Below, in pieces: positions 1-5,789 of a stretch of DNA of 5,789 nucleotides (position 1 is its first letter; every line of letters begins with the position of its first letter). Source of the stretch: Limnohabitans sp. (GTDB lineage: Bacteria > Pseudomonadota > Gammaproteobacteria > Burkholderiales > Burkholderiaceae_C); assembly GCA_015657605.1 (NCBI GenBank), contig JACDQO010000338.1:1-5789 (forward strand), written 5' to 3'. Both the position numbers and the translations under genes were made by a program. The notes beneath the pieces are model-generated. The model saw nothing but the letters and a program-made list of their open reading frames with translations, was not told the origin of the DNA and did no database searches.

Positions 1-526
1 CAAAGCTCCTGTTGCATGGGTGATGTCCGATTTGCGATCCCATTGACTCTCACCCAAAAATACCAAGTGATTAAACCATCGCCAAGCATGTTGTTTGTTT
101 CATTCGCCTAACAACATCGTTACGTGGAAACCCTAGTTTTCGGCATTTTCTGGCCTGTGTGAATGTGCTGGACATTTGAGGCTTTTTAGAAATGGCAAGG
201 GTTTAAAAATCAGCAAAAGACGAGACGGCTGCATGCATTTTCATATTGCTTTACCACGTTGAAAATTCGATAACCATCAATGGAAACCCTGCATTAAAAA
301 GCTTTTCAAATAAAGGGTTTTCCTTTCAATCCTTGAGCCTGAATCGGTGGTTTCAACTTGTAGAATCTGCGCCGTTCAACTCAAATGCCCATGACTTAAC
401 TGGCGTCGTTAAAACGCTGCCTAACATCCATTGGTGACACCGTGCACCTGGCATTGAGGTTTTGTGTCTTCATGATTCCCGCCTTTTTTACCCATAAGAC
501 GAATCACATTTCATTTGCCCTGGATC
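1..526. other. AT-richer upstream region without a supportable gene
   Basis: This stretch is visibly richer in A and T than the genes that follow and has many stops in all frames. Frame 1 is open from the window edge to a TAA at 109-111, and frame 2 from the edge to a TGA at 44-46. Either could be the tail of a gene outside the window, but neither gives a recognisable C-terminus. A 63-codon open frame at 246-437 begins with TTG, lacks a ribosome binding site and resembles no family I know. The 10-mer TGGAAACCCT occurs twice, at 125-134 and 281-290. The region presumably holds the promoter of the gene at 527, but I see no strong -35/-10 pair. Confidence 0.6.
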
Positions 527-2725
527 ATGAATCAAAGCATCGCTAACCCACCCAATCCTTGGAGTTTTCTGCCATTTGCACTCACGATTTTCACGAGTGC
601 TTTTTTGTTGTTCCAGGTCCAACCTTTGCTGAGCAAACAAATCTTGCCGTGGTTCGGTGGCAGTCCTGCGGTTTGGACCACAGCGATGTTGTTTTTTCAG
701 ACCCTGTTGTGCTTGGGTTATCTGTATGCGCATGCATTGGCCAAAGTGCCGTCTCGCCAAACACAGGCAAGGATCCATGTGGTCTTGTTGGTCGTGGCGG
801 CCTTGTTGGCTTCTAGGGTTTTGCCGGACGTGAACTGCGACCCGAGTCACCCGACTCGCCGGTCTTTCAGGTCTTGTTGATTTTGGGCGCGAGTGTGGGT
901 TTGCCCTATTTTTGTTTGGCCACCACCGGGCCCTTGGTTCAGCATTGGTTCACCAGCACGGCGCATGCATCGTCTGTTTTCCGCTTGTATGCCTTGTCCA
1001 ATGTGGGTTCATTCTTGGCCCTCTTGTCTTTTCCTTATGTGCTCGAGCCTTGGCTCGAGCAACAAGAAATGGGGCAACTTTGGACCGCTGGTTTTTGGGT
1101 GTTTGCCCTTTTGTGTTTGCCGGTCGCGTTGGGGGCGTGGCAAAACAAAGCGCAGATCGGCGCAACCCAAGGGGAATGGCCCTGAGTCTTCATCGCCCGT
1201 GGCCGCTGAAGACCTTGGACATTCAGCCCAAACGTCTTTCGCACAGCGTTTTTCATGGGTGGCTTTGCCCGCATTGGCTTCACTGGTTTTCATTGCAGCC
1301 ACCGATCAAATCAGCCACGACGTGGCGCCAGAGCCCCGGTTGTGGATCTCCACCCTGGGCCTGTACTTGGTCACTTTCATCCTGACTTTTGACCACCCCC
1401 GGTGGTACCGCCCCAAGCTGTTTGCCTTCTTGACCTTGGTGTTGCTGCTGGTCACTGCGGGTATGAGTGACATTCCGCGTTGGTTGGGCATTGAGTGGGA
1501 CTATGGCGTCAACGAAGTGCGTTGGTCTCATTTCGCCCTGCTCTTTGTGGTGTGCATGTTGTGCCATGGTGAACTCTATCGCCGCAGGCCCGTGGACACG
1601 CGTCGCTTGACTGAGTTTTACCTGTGCATGTCTGTGGGTGGCGCTTTCGGTGGTTTGTTCGTCACCTTGGTGGCGACCCAATGGTTTGATGATTACCACG
1701 AGTGGTTGATGGCATTGATTTTGGTGGCCTTGTTGGCCTGCCACGTGTTGTTCCGTTCAGATTCAAAGCGTCCTGCCTTGGCGGGGCGTCTGGTGGGCGT
1801 GTTCACGGCGATTGCTATGGTGGCTTTGTTGGTGGCCATGCAAAACCCGTGGTCTTGGCGCGAGGTCCGCAAAGCGGACCGCACAGAGGTGCTGTTGGAC
1901 CAAGACAGGAATTTTTACGGCACAGTTTCCGTCAAGGAACGCCGATTTTTGAACGAGCCCGAACGCAACGACAGGGTATTTTTCAGTGGCAACGTGACCC
2001 ACGGTCAGCAGTTTTTGTCGGAGTCACTTCGCCATGTGCCCACCACTTACTATGCTCGCGACAGCGGCATAGGCGAAACCTTGTTGTGGGCCATGTCGCA
2101 AAAGCCGAGTCTTTCGGTGGCGCTCATCGGTTTGGGCGCCGGAACCTTGGCCAATTTTGCCCGTGAAGCCGATGCTTACGATTTTTACGAGATCAATCCG
2201 GCTGCCGTTCGGTTTGCACAAGAATGGTTTGACAACCTGTCGTCTTGCAAAGCGCGTGAGCAAAATATTTTGCTGGGCGATGCGCGGCTGCGCATGGAGC
2301 AGTTGCCCAAAGACAAGCTGTATGACGTGATTGTGTTGGATGCGTTCACCGGCGGATCGGTGCCCATCCATCTGTTGACACGGGAAGCTTTTCAGATTTA
2401 CCGCGATCACCTCAAACCTGATGGCTACATTGCCATCAACATCACCAATGCCTATCTCAACCTCTACCCTGTCGTGAAGGCGCAGTCAGAGCACTTGGGC
2501 ATGGCGTTTCGGCACAAATCTCAAGCCGCCGATGAGGTTCGCAATATCCGCAGAAACTTGCACTTCATCATGACCCAGGATCAGGCGTACCTGAAAGCCT
2601 ACCCATCGGTGAACCGCGAGGTGCGGGATGCTGGGGGTCGCTTCTTGAGGCATGAACCTCAAGATCAACCCGGTTTGAGGTTGTGGACCGACCAATTCAG
2701 CAGCATCGCGCCCATTGCCAAATGA
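527..2725 (+). CDS. Fused MFS/spermidine synthase-like membrane protein, interrupted by two frameshifts
   Basis: If repaired, this encodes about 732 residues: a multi-helix membrane N-terminal half and a cytosolic Rossmann-type methyltransferase/spermidine-synthase-like C-terminal domain. The first 70 residues carry the family hallmark, FLLFQVQPLLSKQILPWFGG followed by SPAVWTTAMLFFQ. After the first break comes GLPYF...TGPLVQHWF and RLYALSNVGS, also typical. The C-terminal domain shows the nucleotide-binding GLGAGTL (residues 535-541), YEINP with the ribose-binding Glu at ~555, GDAR at 584-587, and VLDAFTGGSVP with Asp605. The DxTD-type active-site pair of true spermidine synthases is reduced to D-A-F-T, so aminopropyl transfer is doubtful. 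The gene starts in frame 2, moves to frame 1 near 838 (one base missing) and returns to frame 2 near 1174 (one base extra). As written, translation would stop at 880. ATG 527 was chosen over TTG 515, and neither has a strong Shine-Dalgarno. Leucine is coded very often by TTG. The family assignment is strong, while the biochemical role is unknown for most members. Confidence 0.88.
836..839 (+). other. Frameshift site 1 (apparent missing G)
   Basis: Frame 2 reads L-P-D-V-N-C-D-P-S-H-P and stops at 878-880, while frame 1 picks up the family sequence. Adding one G after position 837 turns the junction into N-W-R-P-E-S-P-D-S-P-V-F-Q-V-L-L. This joins both halves without loss and gives the Trp-x-Pro expected before the next membrane segment. 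Confidence 0.75.
1171..1183 (+). other. Frameshift site 2 (apparent extra base in a GGGG run)
   Basis: Frame 1 ends with a TGA at 1183-1185, and frame 2 then carries the next membrane segments (for example ISTLGLYLVTFILTF). Removing one G from the run at 1171-1174 joins Q-G to N-G-P-E-S-S-S-P in a hydrophilic linker. The exact base is uncertain because the linker is poorly conserved. Any +1 event between about 1140 and 1183 would also work. Confidence 0.65.
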
Positions 2726-2732
2726 GGGCTTA

Positions 2733-2790
2733 GAGGCCGAATCCTCGTGTTTTATTTTTGCATCAAATGCTTATGAAATGTAAGGATTCG
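2733..2790 (+). other. Spacer with inverted repeats (possible weak terminator)
   Basis: Just after the stop codon at 2723-2725, GAGG (2733-2736) can pair with CCTC (2743-2746), followed by a T-rich run to 2759. Separately, CGAATCCT (2738-2745) is matched by its reverse complement AGGATTCG (2783-2790) across a 37-nt loop. The two pairings are mutually exclusive. The short stem is poor for an intrinsic terminator, so this is only a candidate. Confidence 0.25.
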
Positions 2791-2802
2791 CCTTGATTTC
2801 AC

Positions 2803-2831
2803 TTGGTTGATTGAACAGGCTCGCTTACGAT
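2803..2831 (+). promoter_or_regulatory. Candidate sigma-70 promoter for the Bug receptor gene
   Basis: TTGGTT (2803-2808) and TACGAT (2826-2831) are separated by exactly 17 nt and lie about 40 nt upstream of the start codon at 2874. The match to consensus is modest (3/6 and 4/6). Position and spacing are the main support. Confidence 0.3.
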
Positions 2832-2862
2832 GGTTTGGTTTTCACCCTCAACATCAAAATCC

Positions 2863-2867
2863 AGGAG
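2863..2867 (+). promoter_or_regulatory. Ribosome binding site fixing the Bug gene start
   Basis: AGGAG lies 6 nt before ATG 2874. It selects this start over an in-frame upstream TTG at 2811, which would add residues that do not belong to the signal peptide. Confidence 0.85.
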
Positions 2868-2873
2868 TCAACC

Positions 2874-3858
2874 ATGAAAACCCGTCGTCAAGCCCTTATT
2901 CAGGGCGCCAGTGCTGTTGCTGCTTTAGGCTTGGGGAACCTGCCTGCCTTCGCGCAAGCCATCCCAGAGACTTTGAGGATTGTGGTGGGCTTTCCACCCG
3001 GCGGCACCACCGACGCTTTTGCGCGTCGCATCGGCGAGAAGCTGCGCGGCGTTTATGCCACCAACATCATCATTGAGAACCGACCAGGTGCGGGTGGCCA
3101 AATTGGCGTGTCCACTTTGAAAGCTGCAGCAGGCGACGGTGCCACCATGTTGTACACGCCTGCGTCCATGTTGACGGTGTACCCCCATTCTTATTCCAAG
3201 CTGCCTTACTCTCAGGCCGATGTGGCGCCCATCAGCATTGGTCACGCCACCGACCATGCCTTCGTAGTGGGCCCAGCAGTGCCTGCTGAAGTGACCAATT
3301 TGCGCCAGTATGTGGCCTGGGCCAAAGCCAATCCTGGCAAAGCCACTGTGGGTAACCCGGGCGCTGGCTCCATGCCGCATTTGTTGGCGGGCCGTTTTGC
3401 ACAAATTGCCGACATCCAATCTTTGAACGTGCCCTTTGCAGGCTCTGGCCCTGGCGTGCCCCAGCTGCTGGGTGGCCAAATCACATCGATGTCATCACCA
3501 CTGGGCGACTGGATTCAACACCATGCCAATGGCCGTGCACGCATTTTGGCCACGTCGGCCGAATCGCTCCACCTTTGTCCCCAATGTGGCCACTTACCGA
3601 GAGCAGGGTTTTGACGAGCTGGTCATGCGTGAATGGTTCGGTTTCTTCTTGCCAGCCACGGCATCAGCCGCCGTGCGTGACCGGGCCTCGAACCTGCTGC
3701 GTGCAGCACTGACGCAGCCCGATGTCGCTGAAGCGGTGGCTCCTTTGGGTGTGCAGGTCACGCCCACCACGCAAGAGCAGTTTGCCGAACGCATGAAGGC
3801 CGACACCGAGTTCTCTGGCCGATTGGTCAGGGCGCTGGGTTTCCGCGCCGATTCCTAA
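2874..3858 (+). CDS. Bug/TctC-family tripartite tricarboxylate transporter substrate-binding protein, frameshifted
   Basis: This is an exported solute receptor of the Bug family, which captures organic acids or other small carboxylated compounds in the periplasm. Repaired length is 327 residues, normal for the family. Residues 1-29 form an export signal with twin arginines (MKTRRQALIQGAS), a hydrophobic core and a probable cleavage site around AFA-QA. The mature start LRIVVGFPPGGTTDAFAR (34-51), then ENRPGAGGQIG (69-79), NVPFAGSGPGVPQLLGGQI (185-203) and VPNVATYREQGFDEL after the break are all standard Bug landmarks. The reading frame is lost near 3564. As written, translation leaves the family sequence after Ala-Glu230 and stops at 3612-3614, while the correct C-terminal 97 residues continue in frame 1 to the TAA at 3856. 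No TctA/TctB membrane partners are nearby, as is usual for these orphan receptors. The ligand cannot be deduced. Confidence 0.93.
3561..3570 (+). other. Frameshift site 3 (apparent extra base)
   Basis: Frame 3 reads A-E-S-L-H-L-C and loses all family similarity. Skipping one base, for example T3564, gives A-E-R-S-T-F-V-P-N-V-A-T-Y-R-E-Q-G-F-D, the usual Bug segment at this point. The repair is unambiguous at the protein level. Confidence 0.85.
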
Positions 3859-3882
3859 ACCCACACCTTGAGCTTGAGTTAA

Positions 3883-3914
3883 AAAAAGGGGCGCTTGTGT
3901 AAGCGCCCCTTTTT
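3883..3914 (+). terminator. Strong Rho-independent terminator, probably bidirectional
   Basis: A perfect 14-bp stem (3883-3896 with 3901-3914) has a GTGT tetraloop, a GC-rich core (GGGGCGC/GCGCCCC) and A/T flanks. It begins 24 nt after the stop codon of the Bug gene. On the + strand the stem runs into TTTTT. On the - strand the same hairpin is followed by seven T, so it should stop transcription in both directions. It separates the receptor gene from the amidohydrolase unit. Confidence 0.93.
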
Positions 3915-4152
3915 CATGAAAGAACAGGTTTTGGACCCATCCAAAGGGCCATACCTGAACGGCCCCGGGAATCGAGGAGGCTCCAGCAGCGACAATCTTG
4001 CGCAACGCCGCAGGGTAAGTTGTGACCGTCGCAAGTGCACGTTTTTTACGTTCGCTGGAAAACTGATTTTCCGCTTCTGTATTGTTGAGCAAAGGCTTTT
4101 TCTAAATACTCATAGAAATCTAGTTCAACCATTGAATACAACACGTTTGTCC
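3915..4152. other. Intergenic leader between terminator and amidohydrolase
   Basis: No gene is supported on the + strand, where the open frame upstream of 4153 gives low-complexity, Arg/Ser-rich nonsense. On the - strand, 4092 down to about 3915 reads as a plausible but unrecognised peptide (for example TTYPAALRKIVAAGASSIPG). The last 70 nt before the amidohydrolase are AT-rich and probably contain its promoter. A 5-bp-arm inverted repeat TTCAA-CCA-TTGAA lies at 4124-4136. Confidence 0.5.
4082..4110 (+). promoter_or_regulatory. Candidate promoter for the amidohydrolase unit
   Basis: TTGTTG (4082-4087) and AATACT (4105-4110) are 17 nt apart in an AT-rich tract 43 nt before the start codon. 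Each box matches consensus only partly (3/6 and 4/6). A promoter is expected here because a strong terminator lies upstream. Confidence 0.25.
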
Positions 4153-5505
4153 ATGAACCGCACCCTGATTCGCGGCGCTACAGTGATCACCATGGACACC
4201 TTGGGTGATTTGCCTTGTGCCGATGTTCTTGTAACGGACGACAAAATCACACAGATAGCCACCAAAATCAATGCCGATGACGCACTGCTGGTAGATGCTG
4301 GAGGCTGCATCATGATCCCTGGTCTGGTCAACGCGCACATGCACACATGGCAAACTGCATTACGCGGTCTGGCTGCCAATTGGACACTGCTGGAGTATTT
4401 TAAAAAAATGCATGCCGGTTTGGCCACTGTGTTTGAGCCCGAGGATCTGCATATTGCAACGCTGGTGGGTGCGCTCAATCAGCTCAACTGCGGCACGACT
4501 ACACTGGTGGACTGGTGTCACAACAACAAGACACCGGCTCACAATGACGCAGCCATCTCTGCTTTACTGGAGTCTGGCATTCGCGCAGCCTTCTTTCACG
4601 GCACCCCAAAACCCGACCCCAAGCCGGGCGAACAACCATTTTGGGCAGTTCCTCATCCACGCACTGAACTTGAGCGTCTGCTCAATAAGTATCAAGGTCA
4701 TGAATTGCTTAACGTGCACGCTGCGGTGCTTGGGCCGCACTATTGCACCCTGGCGGTAGCCCTTCACGACTTTCAAATGATCAAGGCGCTTGGAGTTGTG
4801 GGTTCCTTGCATCAAGGTGGAGGTGCTGCTCGCACGCCAGAGGGTTGGAATCAACTGGAAGCCGCTGGACTCTTGGGAGAGCAAATCAACATCGTGCACG
4901 GTCACGCACTCAGCGACGCGCAGCTTCAACGCTTTTGCGATTTAGGGATGAGTTTCTCTGTTGCGGCGGAAAATGAAATGACGCAAGGCCATGGTTATCC
5001 GATAACTGGGAGGCTGCGTCGTCTAGGCAAGGCCCCGTCCCTAGGTGTTGATCTGGAGAGTGTGATGGGCGGTGATATGTTGACCCAGGCCAGGGTGGCT
5101 CTAGGGATGCAGCGTAGTCTGGATAACTTTGAATACCGTCTCGTGCACGACAGCATCCCTCCAACATCCACTGTGAATACGCGTGAAGCATTACGGTGGG
5201 TCACCGTGGAGGGCGCTCGCATGCTGGGACAACTCCATCGAATTGGCACGCTCGCAGTAGGCAAGCAGGCCGATCTGGTGCTGATTCGCTCCGATGATCT
5301 GAACATGCAGCCTATGCATGATCCCGTCAACACCGTGGTGATGCAGACCACGCTGGCCAACCATAGACAGTGTGATGGTTGCAGGGCGCTGGAAGAAGCG
5401 CCAAGGTCGCTTGCTGGATGTGGTTCTGGCGCCCAAGCTCGCAGCTTTGCAGGCATCTGGAAAAAGATCATGGCCGGACTGGGTTTGGTCGCCAACGGAT
5501 TCTGA
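4153..5505 (+). CDS. Amidohydrolase, cytosine deaminase/TRZ-ATZ (SsnA-like) type; C-terminus frameshifted
   Basis: This is a metal-dependent hydrolase of the amidohydrolase superfamily, the group that deaminates or dechlorinates purines, pyrimidines and s-triazines. The N-terminal beta domain begins LIRGATVITMD, and the TIM-barrel starts at PGLVNAHMHTWQ with metal ligands His62 and His64. Further ligands are probably His220 (SLHQGGG), His249 (NIVHGHALSD) and Asp300 (SLGVD). GTLAVGKQADLVLI (365-378) is the returning C-terminal beta segment. The usual HxxE catalytic Glu is absent: the position three after His220 is Gly. ATG 4153 was chosen because the family motif starts directly after it, but no good ribosome binding site precedes it. 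As written the protein has 450 residues. After Asn403 the sequence stops resembling the family, and frame 2 instead gives IDSVMVAGRWKKRQGRLL, ending at 5512 (about 452 residues). Leucine is mainly CTG, unlike the TTG-rich gene at 527. The natural substrate is unknown. Confidence 0.9.
   Translation: MNRTLIRGATVITMDTLGDLPCADVLVTDDKITQIATKINADDALLVDAGGCIMIPGLVNAHMHTWQTALRGLAANWTLLEYFKKMHAGLATVFEPEDLHIATLVGALNQLNCGTTTLVDWCHNNKTPAHNDAAISALLESGIRAAFFHGTPKPDPKPGEQPFWAVPHPRTELERLLNKYQGHELLNVHAAVLGPHYCTLAVALHDFQMIKALGVVGSLHQGGGAARTPEGWNQLEAAGLLGEQINIVHGHALSDAQLQRFCDLGMSFSVAAENEMTQGHGYPITGRLRRLGKAPSLGVDLESVMGGDMLTQARVALGMQRSLDNFEYRLVHDSIPPTSTVNTREALRWVTVEGARMLGQLHRIGTLAVGKQADLVLIRSDDLNMQPMHDPVNTVVMQTTLANHRQCDGCRALEEAPRSLAGCGSGAQARSFAGIWKKIMAGLGLVANGF
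5359..5364 (+). other. Frameshift site 4 (apparent extra C)
   Basis: Frame 1 reads A-N-H-R-Q-C-D-G-C, which is unlike the family. Skipping one C at 5361-5362 gives A-N-I-D-S-V-M-V-A-G-R-W, the standard 'vdsVmvaGr' end segment of COG0402-type amidohydrolases, and frame 2 stays open to a TGA at 5510-5512. The end reached in frame 1 (KKIMAGLGLVANGF) is also protein-like, so a second, compensating indel near 5455-5470 cannot be excluded. Confidence 0.75.
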
Positions 5506-5553
5506 AAAATGAAACCAAGTGGTCAAGATTCATGAAATCACACAATTTTTGAA

Positions 5554-5558
5554 AGAGG
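5554..5558 (+). promoter_or_regulatory. Ribosome binding site of the dehydrogenase gene
   Basis: AGAGG lies 8 nt before ATG 5567, within the short gap after the amidohydrolase. It supports both the start and translation from a shared message. Confidence 0.75.
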
Positions 5559-5566
5559 TTCGCACC

Positions 5567-5789
5567 ATGAAGATCCATTTTTTGGGAATCGGCAAGATGG
5601 GGCTACCCATGGCAATGCATTTGGCGGGTGCCGGTCATGCTCTAACGGTCAATGATCCCAGTGAGGGTCGCTTGGAACTGGCGATTGCTCAGGGCTTGAC
5701 TGTTGTGAAAGACGGTGCGGCTGGAATAGGTGCTGCGGATGTCGTTTTCTCTTCGCTCCCCAACGACGCGGCGCTGTTGGCTGTTGGTG
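5567..5789 (+). CDS. 3-hydroxyisobutyrate dehydrogenase-like NAD(P)-dependent oxidoreductase, N-terminal part
   Basis: The first 74 codons of a beta-hydroxyacid dehydrogenase run off the window edge. Residues 3-24 (IHFLGIGKMGLPMAMHLAGAGH) are the family's dinucleotide-binding signature GxGxMGxPMAxNL, with GIGKMG at 7-12. The Asn usually found after PMAx is His18 here. VNDPS at 28-32 places Asp30 at the end of the second strand, which favours NAD over NADP (inference). VVFSSLPND (59-67) matches the conserved 'v..mLp.' strand. The family oxidises short beta-hydroxy acids or reduces the matching semialdehydes or 2-keto acids. The gene begins 54-61 nt after the amidohydrolase on the same strand with no terminator between, so the two are probably co-transcribed. 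The catalytic Lys and substrate-binding region are outside the window, so the substrate cannot be given. Confidence 0.92.
   Translation, partial: MKIHFLGIGKMGLPMAMHLAGAGHALTVNDPSEGRLELAIAQGLTVVKDGAAGIGAADVVFSSLPNDAALLAVG

Noticed and set aside
1..111. Open frame from the window edge, possible C-terminus of an upstream gene
   Set aside because: It is only 36 codons with no family-like sequence, and two other frames are also open for a while, so no frame is favoured.
125..290. Repeated 10-mer TGGAAACCCT (125-134 and 281-290)
   Set aside because: There are only two copies 156 nt apart with no further structure. It is compatible with chance and is not a CRISPR or iteron array.
246..437. 63-codon open frame on the + strand in the upstream region
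   Set aside because: It starts with TTG, has no ribosome binding site, lies in AT-richer DNA and gives a sequence without recognisable features.
836..1183. Programmed ribosomal frameshifting in the membrane-protein gene
   Set aside because: Neither site has a slippery heptamer with a downstream structure, and the two shifts go in opposite directions, which fits random compensating indels better.
1280..1744. 154-codon minus-strand open frame
   Set aside because: It lies opposite clear membrane segments of the MFS/spermidine-synthase-like protein and is His/Gln-rich, as expected from an antisense shadow of a hydrophobic gene.
2925..3479. 184-codon minus-strand open frame
   Set aside because: It lies wholly opposite the well-supported Bug receptor gene and encodes His/Ala/Gly-rich sequence typical of an antisense shadow.
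3895..4152. In-frame N-terminal extension of the amidohydrolase
   Set aside because: It begins inside the terminator hairpin and encodes low-complexity sequence, while the family's own N-terminal motif starts right after ATG 4153.

Overview
The window looks like a stretch of betaproteobacterial chromosome, most likely Burkholderiales and Comamonadaceae-like. This is inferred from moderate-to-high GC, a stand-alone Bug/TctC-type periplasmic receptor (a family greatly expanded in that order), and the general style of the proteins. All recognisable genes lie on the + strand. No rRNA, tRNA, CRISPR array, insertion sequence or integrase is visible.

Layout. 1-526 is AT-richer DNA with no gene I can support. 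527-2725 encodes a large membrane protein of the fused MFS/spermidine-synthase-like family, broken by two compensating frameshifts near 838 and 1174. 2726-2873 is a spacer with a weak promoter candidate and a good ribosome binding site. 2874-3858 encodes a Bug/TctC-family tripartite tricarboxylate transporter substrate-binding protein, broken by one frameshift near 3564. 3883-3914 is a very clear intrinsic terminator. 3915-4152 is an intergenic leader that may hold a relic of a minus-strand gene. 4153-5505 (5512 if repaired) encodes a cytosine-deaminase/TRZ-ATZ-type amidohydrolase whose last ~50 residues are scrambled by a frameshift near 5362. From 5567 past the window edge runs the N-terminus of a 3-hydroxyisobutyrate-dehydrogenase-like NAD(P) oxidoreductase with a good ribosome binding site.

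How the genes may work together. The amidohydrolase and dehydrogenase are close (54-61 nt), co-directional, and probably one operon that begins after the terminator. Together with the upstream solute receptor they suggest a small uptake/catabolic neighbourhood: capture of an organic acid or heterocycle, hydrolytic deamination or ring attack, then oxidoreduction. The substrate cannot be read from the sequence. The MFS/spermidine-synthase-like gene appears to be an unrelated neighbour.

The most striking property is not a new system. Each of the three complete genes carries at least one single-base indel (four in ~4.5 kb), and every one can be repaired by one base to restore family-typical protein sequence. 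There are no in-frame nonsense codons or other decay. This points to assembly or sequencing indels in a low-coverage or long-read contig more than to real pseudogenes, but raw reads are needed to decide. I found no convincing undescribed system.
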